Source: an uncultured Pseudorhodoferax sp. (GTDB lineage: Bacteria > Pseudomonadota > Gammaproteobacteria > Burkholderiales > Burkholderiaceae). From it: a stretch of 7,015 nucleotides of DNA. A program made the translations under genes and the position numbers. The notes under the pieces are model-generated. The model was not told where the DNA came from, did not search any database, and worked only from the letters and a program-made list of their open reading frames with translations. The stretch spans positions 1-7,015 of the forward strand of contig CAJYRH010000444.1 in the NCBI GenBank assembly GCA_913776795.1. The letters run 5' to 3'. Shown in pieces: positions 1-5,682 of the stretch (its first letter is position 1; every line of letters starts with the position of its first letter).

Positions 1-176
1 AGGAAGGATGACGCGATGGCCGCCAGGAAAAGCACCACCGCCACCAGCGGCGCCAGCGCCGCGAAACGGTCCTGCCGGTGCGGTGCCTGGCGTCCCCACC
101 AGGCACGCAGCGGCTCGCCCACCCCGGTCCCGGCGGGCCGGGTTCTGGGCGTCTGACGGGGAGGCGGGGAACGCAT
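1..176 (-). CDS. N-terminus of divergent membrane-anchored protein, possibly a PAS/sensor histidine kinase (partial)
   Basis: Reading the minus strand from the ATG at 176-174 gives 58 codons, still open at the window edge. The N-terminus is basic and Pro/Arg-rich (residues 1-37), followed by a hydrophobic run at about residues 38-58 (FAALAPLVAVVLFLAAIA), which looks like a first transmembrane segment or uncleaved signal anchor. The frame is closed upstream by a TGA just before 240, so the N-terminus lies here. ATG 176 has no clear Shine-Dalgarno; a GTG at codon 19 (122-120) is an alternative start. From memory of Comamonadaceae neighbourhoods, the gene divergent from aceE is often a PAS-domain sensor histidine kinase, but no kinase or PAS domain lies inside this window, so that identity is inference. 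Coding sense is supported by GC-rich third positions and a hydrophobic segment in this frame only. Confidence 0.55.
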   Translation of the reverse strand, partial: MRSPPPRQTPRTRPAGTGVGEPLRAWWGRQAPHRQDRFAALAPLVAVVLFLAAIASSF

Positions 177-255
177 GGGCGGCAGTGTATGTGAGGGTTT
201 GCAGCAGTTGCCCGCGGGAGGTGTGGGTGTGTCGAATGGTCAGTCGCTCTCAACC

Positions 256-304
256 CCTAATTTTTCATAATACAGAATTGTAAATTGCTATTTGAAAACT
301 TGAG
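256..304. promoter_or_regulatory. AT-rich divergent promoter island
   Basis: This stretch is strikingly AT-rich compared with its GC-rich surroundings and lies between two divergent start codons, which is where promoters are expected. On the minus strand a TTCAAA and a TATTAT (273-268) are separated by 18 bases, a fair sigma-70 match for the divergent gene. On the plus strand TTGAAA at 292-297 is a good -35, but the matching -10 (around 314-319, GACACT) is weak, so the aceE start point is uncertain. TTTTCA (262-267) and TGAAAA (293-298) form inverted half-sites 25 bases apart that could bind a regulator. No E. coli-type PdhR operator is visible. Confidence 0.45.
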
Positions 305-321
305 CGCGTGTGCGACACTGC

Positions 322-345
322 GCCGCGCGCGGCCGGGTGCCGGCC
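322..345 (+). promoter_or_regulatory. Overlapping GC-rich inverted repeats in the aceE leader
   Basis: Two hairpin-forming elements overlap in the presumed 5' leader. GCCGCGCGCGGC (322-333) is a perfect 12-base palindrome. GGCCGG-GTG-CCGGCC (331-345) is a perfect 6-bp stem with a 3-base loop. They share 331-333, so the two full stems cannot form together. The second ends 22 bases before the aceE Shine-Dalgarno. No run of T follows, so this is not a standard intrinsic terminator. Its role is unknown; it may affect mRNA stability or translation, or may reflect GC-rich composition. Confidence 0.35.
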
Positions 346-367
346 AAAGAGTCTGTTTGTCCATTTC

Positions 368-374
368 GAGGAGA
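368..374 (+). promoter_or_regulatory. Ribosome binding site of aceE
   Basis: GAGGAGA lies just upstream of the ATG at 379 with 4 bases between its last base and the start. This decides the aceE start over the in-frame GTG at 310, whose extra 23 residues do not resemble any known AceE N-terminus. Confidence 0.8.
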
Positions 375-378
375 CCGC

Positions 379-3102
379 ATGTCAGCCCAACCCCAGAACC
401 TGCCTGGTGCAGCCAACGACCCCAAAGACACCGACAGCCAGGAGACCCGTGAGTGGATGGACGCGCTGTCTGCGGTCATCGCGAGCGATGGTCCCGGTCG
501 TGCGCATTACCTGCTGGAGCAGCTGCTGGAGCACGCGCGCCAGAACACGGTGGACATGCCTTTTTCTGCCAATACCGGCTATGTGAACACCATCGAGCCG
601 AGCGAGGAAGCCCGCAGCCCCGGCAACCTGGAGATCGAGCAGCGCCTGCGTGCCTACATGCGCTGGAACGCCATGGCCATGGTGGTCAAGGCGAACCGCC
701 ACCACCCGCCCGAGGGCGGCGACCTGGGCGGCCACATCGGCTCCTTCGCTTCGCTGGCCAGCATGTTCGGCGCGGGCTTCAACCACTTCTGGCATGCCGA
801 GAGCGAGAAGCACGGCGGCGACTGCATCTACATCCAGGGCCACGTCTCGCCTGGCGTCTACGCGCGCGCCTATCTCGAGGGCCGGCTGACCGAGGACCAG
901 CTGCTCAACTTCCGTCAGGAGGTGGACGGCAACGGGCTGTCGAGCTATCCGCACCCCAAGCTCATGCCCGAGTTCTGGCAGTTCCCCACCGTCTCCATGG
1001 GCCTGGGGCCCCTGATGGCGATCTACCAGGCACGCTTCCTCAAATACCTGCACGCCCGCGGGATCGCCGACACCGCCAACCGCAAGGTCTGGGTGTTCTG
1101 CGGCGACGGCGAGATGGACGAGGTCGAGTCCCTGGGCGCGATCGGCCTGGCCGCCCGCGAGAACCTGGACAACCTGGTCTTCGTCATCAACTGCAACCTG
1201 CAGCGCCTGGATGGTCCGGTGCGCGGCAACGGCAAGATCATCCAGGAGCTCGAAGGCGAGTTCCGCGGCTCGGGCTGGAACGTCGTCAAGCTGATCTGGG
1301 GCAAGGGCTGGGATGCACTTCTGGCCAAGGACCATGACGGCGCCCTGCGCGACCTCATGATGAAGACCAACGACGGCGACTACCAGGCCATGAAGGCGAA
1401 CGACGGCGCCTACGTGCGCAAGCACTTCTTCGGACGTGACCCTCGCACGGCCAAGATGGTCGAGAACATGACCGACGACGAGATCTGGAACCTGCAGCGT
1501 GGCGGTCACGACTCGCAGAAGGTGTACGCCGCCTTCCACGCCGCGCAGAACAACCAGAGCGGCCAGCCCACCGTGCTGCTGGTGAAGACGGTCAAGGGCT
1601 TCGGCATGGGCAAGATCGGCGAAGGCAAGAACACCGTCCACCAGACCAAGAAGCTCAGCGACGAAGACATCAAGGCCTTCCGCGACCGCTTCAACATTCC
1701 GATTCCCGACAGCCAGATCGCCGAGCTGCCCTTCTACAAGCCGGCCGACGACACGCCGGAGATGAAGTACCTGCACGAGCGTCGCAAGGCCCTGGGCGGC
1801 TACCTGCCCCACCGCCGCACCAAGGCCGACGAGAGCTTCACCGTGCCCGCACTGGAGACCTTCAAGTCGGTGATCGAGCCCACGGCCGAGGGTCGCGAGA
1901 TCTCCACCACCCAGGCCTACGTGCGCTTCCTGACGCAGCTGCTGCGCGACCAGGCCCTGGGCCCGCGCGTGGTGCCCATCCTCGTGGACGAGGCCCGCAC
2001 CTTCGGCATGGAAGGCCTGTTCCGCCAGGTCGGCATCTACAACCCGCACGGTCAGCAGTACACCCCGGTCGACAAGGACCAGGTCATGTACTACAAGGAA
2101 GACAAGGCCGGCCAGATCCTGCAGGAAGGCATCAACGAAGCCGGCGGCATGGCCAGCTGGATCGCAGCGGCCACGAGCTACAGCACCAGCAACCGCATCA
2201 TGGTGCCGTTCTACGTGTACTACTCGATGTTCGGCTTCCAGCGCATCGGCGACCTGGCCTGGGCGGCCGGCGACATGCAGGCGCGCGGCTTCCTCTTGGG
2301 CGGCACCTCGGGCCGCACCACGCTCAACGGCGAAGGCCTGCAGCACGAGGACGGCCACAGCCACATCCTGGCCGGCACCATCCCGAACTGCGTGAGCTAC
2401 GACCCGACCTTCGCGCACGAAGTCGGCGTCATCCTGCACCATGGCTTGAAGCGCATGGTCGAGCGCCAGGACAACGTCTACTACTACATCACGCTGCTCA
2501 ACGAGAACTACCCCATGCCCGGCCTGCAGCCCGGCACCGAAGAGCAGATCATCAAGGGCATGTACCTGGCCAAGCAGGCGCCCGCACTGGCCGCCGGTGC
2601 GCCCACCGTGCAACTGCTGGGCAGCGGCACCATCCTGCGCGAAAGCTTCTTCGCCCAGGAACTGCTGGAGAAAGACTGGGGCGTGGCCGCTGGCGTGTGG
2701 AGCTGCCCGAGCTTCAACGAGCTGGGCCGCGACGGCCAGGACGCCGACCGCTGGAACCTGCTGCACCCGACCGAGACGCCGCGCCAGAGCTTCGTGGCGC
2801 AGCAACTGTCGGGCTCGACCGGCCCGGTCGTCGCCTCCACCGACTACATGAAGTCCTACGCCGAGCAGATCCGCCCGTTCGTGCCGGTCGGCCGCAATTA
2901 CAAGGTGCTGGGCACCGACGGCTTCGGCCGCAGCGACTTCCGCAGCAAGCTGCGCGAGCACTTCGAGATCAACCGCCACTACATCGTCGTGGCCGCGCTG
3001 AAGGCCTTGAGCGAAGATGGCACGGTGCCGGTCGCCAAGGTGGCCGAAGCGATCGCCAAGTACGGCATCAAAACCGACAAGGTCAACCCGCTGTACGCCT
3101 GA
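379..3102 (+). CDS. aceE: Pyruvate dehydrogenase E1 component, homodimeric type
   Basis: A 907-residue thiamine diphosphate enzyme that decarboxylates pyruvate and reductively acetylates the lipoyl groups of E2; it is cytoplasmic and part of the pyruvate dehydrogenase complex. The length is close to E. coli AceE (887). The ThDP/Mg binding motif is complete: GDGE at residues 242-245 and NCN at 271-273. The HIGSFAS and YIQGH blocks of the N-terminal domain are present. H421 in the GKNTVHQ loop matches the mobile-loop active-site histidine of the E. coli enzyme, and the HEDGHSH block lies at 656-662. The C-terminal domain ends with the family signature GTDGFGRSD and a terminal VNPLYA. The N-terminal ~50 residues, rich in acidic and helical sequence, correspond to the region that binds the E2 peripheral-subunit-binding domain. 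It is the first gene of the operon, 31 bases before aceF. No frameshift or missing catalytic residue is seen. Confidence 0.98.
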   Translation: MSAQPQNLPGAANDPKDTDSQETREWMDALSAVIASDGPGRAHYLLEQLLEHARQNTVDMPFSANTGYVNTIEPSEEARSPGNLEIEQRLRAYMRWNAMAMVVKANRHHPPEGGDLGGHIGSFASLASMFGAGFNHFWHAESEKHGGDCIYIQGHVSPGVYARAYLEGRLTEDQLLNFRQEVDGNGLSSYPHPKLMPEFWQFPTVSMGLGPLMAIYQARFLKYLHARGIADTANRKVWVFCGDGEMDEVESLGAIGLAARENLDNLVFVINCNLQRLDGPVRGNGKIIQELEGEFRGSGWNVVKLIWGKGWDALLAKDHDGALRDLMMKTNDGDYQAMKANDGAYVRKHFFGRDPRTAKMVENMTDDEIWNLQRGGHDSQKVYAAFHAAQNNQSGQPTVLLVKTVKGFGMGKIGEGKNTVHQTKKLSDEDIKAFRDRFNIPIPDSQIAELPFYKPADDTPEMKYLHERRKALGGYLPHRRTKADESFTVPALETFKSVIEPTAEGREISTTQAYVRFLTQLLRDQALGPRVVPILVDEARTFGMEGLFRQVGIYNPHGQQYTPVDKDQVMYYKEDKAGQILQEGINEAGGMASWIAAATSYSTSNRIMVPFYVYYSMFGFQRIGDLAWAAGDMQARGFLLGGTSGRTTLNGEGLQHEDGHSHILAGTIPNCVSYDPTFAHEVGVILHHGLKRMVERQDNVYYYITLLNENYPMPGLQPGTEEQIIKGMYLAKQAPALAAGAPTVQLLGSGTILRESFFAQELLEKDWGVAAGVWSCPSFNELGRDGQDADRWNLLHPTETPRQSFVAQQLSGSTGPVVASTDYMKSYAEQIRPFVPVGRNYKVLGTDGFGRSDFRSKLREHFEINRHYIVVAALKALSEDGTVPVAKVAEAIAKYGIKTDKVNPLYA

Positions 3103-3133
3103 CAACCCACCCACAACGAGCGAGACGAACAAC

Positions 3134-3367
3134 ATGGCATTGGTGGAAGTGCAAGTCCCCGACATCGGGGATTTCGATGAAGTGAGCGTGATCGAGGTCA
3201 TGGTCAAGCCGGGCGACACGGTCAAGGCCGAGCAGTCGCTGATCACGGTCGAGTCGGACAAGGCCTCGATGGAGATCCCGTCCAGCGCCGCCGGCGTGGT
3301 CAAGGAGATCAAGGTCGCGGTGGGCGACAAGGTCAAGCAGGGTTCGCTGGTGCTGGTGCTGGAAGGC
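3134..3367 (+). repeat. Lipoyl module 1 (AceF)
   Basis: First of three homologous lipoyl-domain coding units in the window, codons 1-78 of aceF with lipoyl-lysine K43. Bases 3230-3249 are identical to 3578-3597 and 5542-5561. Confidence 0.9.
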
Positions 3368-4810
3368 GCCGGCGAAGCGGCTGCACCTGCGCCGGCCCCG
3401 GCCCCGGCTACCGCCGCCCCCGCACCATCGCCGGCGCCAGCCGCCGCGGCGCCTGCACCGCAGGCAGCGCCCGCCCAGGGCGGTGGCCTCGTCGAGATCC
3501 GCATCCCGGACATCGGCGACTTCAAGGACGTGGCCGTCATCGAGATCATGGTCAAGCCCGGTGACAGCATCAAGCTGGAGCAGTCGCTGATCACGGTGGA
3601 GAGCGACAAGGCTTCGATGGAGATTCCGTCGTCCGCCGCTGGCGTGCTGAAGGAACTGAAGGTCAAGGTGGGCGACACCGTGAACATCGGCGATCTGCTG
3701 GGCACGGTGGAATCGGCCGGTGGTCCGGCCGCCGCAAGCCCCGCGCCGGCGGCCGCGGCAGCGCCTGCAGCAGCCAAGAGCGAGGCTGCCGCGCCGGCAC
3801 CTGTTGCTGCCCCGGCCAACGCGTCCGCGCCGGCGCCCGTTGCAGCCCACAACCCCACGGTGGCACCCACCGGCGCACTGCCGCATGCCTCGCCATCGGT
3901 GCGCAAGTTCGCCCGCGAACTGGGCGTGCCGCTGGCCGAGGTCAAGGGCTCCGGGCCCAAGGGCCGCATCACGCAGGACGACGTGCAGGGTTTCACCAAG
4001 TCGGTGATGAGCGGCGCCGTGCAGACCAAGGCCCAGGCCGCCAAGGCCCCGGCCGGCGGTGGTGGCGGCGGTGCCGGCCTGGACCTGCTGCCCTGGCCCA
4101 AGGTGGACTTTGCCAAGTTCGGCCCCGTCGAGCGCAAGGACCTGTCGCGCATCAAGAAGATCTCCGGTGCGAACCTGCACCGCAACTGGGTGATGATTCC
4201 GCACGTCACGAACAATGACGATGCCGACATCACCGAGTTGGAAGCCTTCCGCGTCTCCACCAACAAGGAGAACGAGAAGTCCGGCGTCAAGGTGACCATG
4301 CTGGCCTTCGTCATCAAGGCGGTGGTCGCGGCACTCAAGAAGTTCCCTGAGTTCAACGCCAGCCTGGACGGCGACGCGCTGGTTTACAAGCAGTACTTCC
4401 ACATCGGCTTCGCAGCCGATACGCCGAACGGCCTGGTCGTTCCCGTGCTGCGCGACGCGGACAAGAAGGGCGTGCTGCAGATCAGCCAGGAGATGGGCGA
4501 GCTGGCCAAGAAGGCGCGCGACGGCAAGATGGGCCCGGCCGACATGACGGGCGGTTGCTTCTCGATCAGCTCGCTGGGCGGCATCGGCGGCACGCACTTC
4601 ACGCCCATCATCAACGCACCCGAGGTGGCCATCCTGGGCCTGTCCAAGAGCGCGATGAAGCCGGTCTGGGACGGCAAGCAGTTCGTGCCGCGCCTGACGC
4701 TGCCGCTGTCGCTGTCCTACGACCACCGCGTCATCGACGGCGCCGCCGCGGCACGCTTCAACGCCTACCTCGGCCAGGTGCTTGCGGACTTCCGCCGCAT
4801 CATCCTCTGA
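3134..4810 (+). CDS. aceF: Dihydrolipoyllysine-residue acetyltransferase, E2 of pyruvate dehydrogenase
   Basis: A 558-residue E2 that carries acetyl groups on swinging lipoyl arms and transfers them to CoA; it forms the structural core of the complex. Domains in order: lipoyl domain 1 (1-78, lipoylated K43 in ESDKAS), Ala/Pro linker (79-116), lipoyl domain 2 (117-194, K159), Ala/Pro linker (195-251), E1/E3-binding domain (about 252-288, with [11 protein letters not shown] and GPKGRIT), a linker with six consecutive glycines (308-313), and the catalytic domain (about 319-558). The catalytic motif DHRVIDG holds H531 and D535. E. coli AceF has three lipoyl domains, so this is the shorter two-domain form. 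The ATG at 3134 starts directly at the lipoyl fold; upstream in-frame codons overlap aceE and are not lipoyl-like. The Shine-Dalgarno is weak (purine-rich GAGCGAGA-like, no GGAG), fitting coupling to aceE. Confidence 0.98.
   Translation: MALVEVQVPDIGDFDEVSVIEVMVKPGDTVKAEQSLITVESDKASMEIPSSAAGVVKEIKVAVGDKVKQGSLVLVLEGAGEAAAPAPAPAPATAAPAPSPAPAAAAPAPQAAPAQGGGLVEIRIPDIGDFKDVAVIEIMVKPGDSIKLEQSLITVESDKASMEIPSSAAGVLKELKVKVGDTVNIGDLLGTVESAGGPAAASPAPAAAAAPAAAKSEAAAPAPVAAPANASAPAPVAAHNPTVAPTGALPHASPSVRKFARELGVPLAEVKGSGPKGRITQDDVQGFTKSVMSGAVQTKAQAAKAPAGGGGGGAGLDLLPWPKVDFAKFGPVERKDLSRIKKISGANLHRNWVMIPHVTNNDDADITELEAFRVSTNKENEKSGVKVTMLAFVIKAVVAALKKFPEFNASLDGDALVYKQYFHIGFAADTPNGLVVPVLRDADKKGVLQISQEMGELAKKARDGKMGPADMTGGCFSISSLGGIGGTHFTPIINAPEVAILGLSKSAMKPVWDGKQFVPRLTLPLSLSYDHRVIDGAAAARFNAYLGQVLADFRRIIL
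3368..3481 (+). repeat. Ala/Pro-rich linker repeat in aceF
   Basis: This codes for residues 79-116, almost only Ala and Pro with alternating AP units. Such linkers are stiff yet mobile and let the lipoyl domain reach the three active sites. Comparable runs occur at 3716-3886 and, in lpdA, at about 5686-5790. Confidence 0.85.
3482..3715 (+). repeat. Lipoyl module 2 (AceF)
   Basis: Second lipoyl domain, codons 117-194 of aceF, lipoyl-lysine K159. The 23 residues around the lysine are identical to module 1 (residues 33-55 versus 149-171), while the flanks differ more, for example in [14 protein letters not shown] near its end. Confidence 0.9.
3716..3886 (+). repeat. Second Ala/Pro-rich linker in aceF
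   Basis: This codes for residues 195-251, joining lipoyl domain 2 to the E1/E3-binding domain. It is mainly Ala and Pro with a few Lys, Glu, Ser and Asn. Confidence 0.8.
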
Positions 4811-4812
4811 CG

Positions 4813-4827
4813 ATGCCGCGGGCATGA
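4813..4827 (+). promoter_or_regulatory. Four-codon mini-ORF overlapping the next start codon
   Basis: Just after the aceF stop (4808-4810), ATG CCG CGG GCA TGA encodes only M-P-R-A. Its TGA (4825-4827) overlaps the ATG (4824-4826) of the downstream proteasome-like gene as ATGA. The downstream start has no GGAG-type Shine-Dalgarno, so reinitiation by ribosomes finishing aceF or this mini-ORF is plausible. Whether the mini-ORF is translated cannot be seen from the sequence. Confidence 0.3.
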
Positions 4828-5408
4828 CGACGGTGGTTGTCGTGAAGAAGGCGGGTCAGGTCGCGATCGCGGCCGACACGCTGGTCACCTTCGGCGACAC
4901 GCGCCTGACGCATCGCTTCGAGGACAACAGCAAGATCTTCGCGCTGGACACGCCGGACGGGCCCACCTACGTGGGCATGGCCGGCACCGTGGCGCACTTT
5001 CCCGTGCTGCGCAAGGCCCTTGCAGGCCTGCCGCGCGAAGAACTGAGGCTGTCGGGCAAGGATGAGGTGTTCGAAACCTTCACGCGGCTGCACCCCATCC
5101 TCAAGGACAAGTTCTTCCTCCAGACCAAGGAAGACGACGGCGACCCTTACGAGTCCAGCCAGTTCAGCGTGCTGCTGGCCAACGCCAGCGGCATCTACGG
5201 GCTGTACAGCTACCGCGAGGTGTTCGAGTTCAAGGAGTTCTGGGGCATCGGCTCGGGCCGCAGCTTCGCGCTGGGCGCGATGCATGCGTCGTCCAGCCGT
5301 GTAAAGACAGCCCGCGAACTGGCGCTGATCGGCGTGCAGACCGGCTGCGAATTCGACAAGAACTCGGCCGGGCCGGTCGAGGTCTTCACGGTCAAGTTGA
5401 AGAAATAA
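4824..5408 (+). CDS. HslV/proteasome beta-type Ntn hydrolase, probable betaproteobacterial proteasome homolog (BPH)
   Basis: A 194-residue protein, not membrane-bound and without a signal peptide. After removal of Met1 it would start Thr-Thr, as HslV does, with Thr1 as nucleophile. In mature numbering D17 (in [12 protein letters not shown]) aligns with HslV D17, and K36 (NSKIFAL) aligns with HslV K33 if a three-residue insertion is allowed. [10 protein letters not shown] matches the HslV FAGGTADAF region, and [12 protein letters not shown] (S143) matches HslV IGSGGPYAQAA. These residues form the proteolytic site of proteasome beta-type subunits, so the protein is probably an active, self-assembling peptidase. 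It is about 20 residues longer than HslV, with extra sequence around residues 90-112. No partner ATPase is seen here. It lies 13 bases after aceF and 37 before lpdA. The ATG at 4824 is chosen over an in-frame TTG at 4782 because only it exposes the N-terminal Thr. I recall this type as BPH; an Anbu-type or plain HslV assignment fits less well. Its substrate is unknown. Confidence 0.85.
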   Translation: MTTVVVVKKAGQVAIAADTLVTFGDTRLTHRFEDNSKIFALDTPDGPTYVGMAGTVAHFPVLRKALAGLPREELRLSGKDEVFETFTRLHPILKDKFFLQTKEDDGDPYESSQFSVLLANASGIYGLYSYREVFEFKEFWGIGSGRSFALGAMHASSSRVKTARELALIGVQTGCEFDKNSAGPVEVFTVKLKK

Positions 5409-5413
5409 AGGAC

Positions 5414-5430
5414 GGCGCGCCGCGCGCGCC
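5414..5430 (+). promoter_or_regulatory. GC hairpin between the proteasome-like gene and lpdA
   Basis: GGCGCGC-CGC-GCGCGCC forms a perfect 7-bp all-GC stem with a 3-base loop. It ends 3 bases before the lpdA Shine-Dalgarno and is not followed by a T run, so it is not a usual intrinsic terminator. It might set relative lpdA expression through mRNA processing, 3'-end protection or translation, but this is inference. Confidence 0.45.
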
Positions 5431-5433
5431 GGC

Positions 5434-5441
5434 AAGGAGAG
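5434..5441 (+). promoter_or_regulatory. Strong ribosome binding site of lpdA
   Basis: AAGGAGAG lies upstream of the ATG at 5446, with 6 bases between AAGGAG and the start. It is the strongest Shine-Dalgarno in the window and suggests that lpdA initiates independently, unlike the gene before it. Confidence 0.85.
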
Positions 5442-5445
5442 ATTC

Positions 5446-5682
5446 ATGGCAAGCATCGACATCAAGGTTCCCGACATCGGCGACTTCAGCGAAGTGGCCG
5501 TCATCGAACTGCTGGTCCAGGTGGGCGACACCATCAAGCCCGAGCAGTCGCTGATCACGGTGGAAAGCGACAAGGCCTCGATGGAGATTCCGTCGAGCCA
5601 CGGCGGCAAGGTCACTGCGCTCAAGGTGGCCGTGGGTGACAAGGTCAGCGAAGGCTCGGTCGTGCTGACGCTGGAGGCGGCC
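5446..5682 (+). repeat. Lipoyl module 3 (LpdA)
   Basis: Third copy of the lipoyl-domain unit, fused to E3. Around the lysine it matches the AceF modules almost exactly, then departs: AceF has SSAAGV where this copy has SSHGGK. It may accept reducing equivalents on its own arm. Confidence 0.88.

Noticed and set aside
8..283. A plus-strand 91-codon open frame at the left end.
   Set aside because: The product is Pro/Arg/Ala-rich and featureless, and it lies opposite the minus-strand frame that encodes a plausible transmembrane segment.
256..304. An E. coli-type PdhR operator in the aceE promoter.
   Set aside because: An AATTG occurs twice as a direct repeat (276-280, 283-287), but the GGT-spacer-ACC palindrome of the PdhR site is missing.
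310..378. An upstream GTG start for aceE, adding 23 residues.
   Set aside because: The extra residues come from the GC-rich leader, do not resemble AceE, and the ATG at 379 has a clear Shine-Dalgarno.
382..4356. A 1324-codon open frame on the minus strand opposite aceE and aceF.
   Set aside because: It is antisense to two clearly real genes. Its translation is low-complexity, rich in Ala, Gly, Val, Leu, His and Asp, as expected from complementing high-GC codons in register, and it shows no domain or ribosome binding site.
4782..4823. An in-frame TTG start for the proteasome-like gene inside the end of aceF.
   Set aside because: It would bury the threonine needed at the N-terminus. Starting at 4824, removal of Met alone exposes Thr-Thr exactly as in HslV.
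5414..5430. The GC hairpin as an intrinsic terminator ending the operon before lpdA.
   Set aside because: No run of T follows; the sequence goes straight into a Shine-Dalgarno and a start codon.
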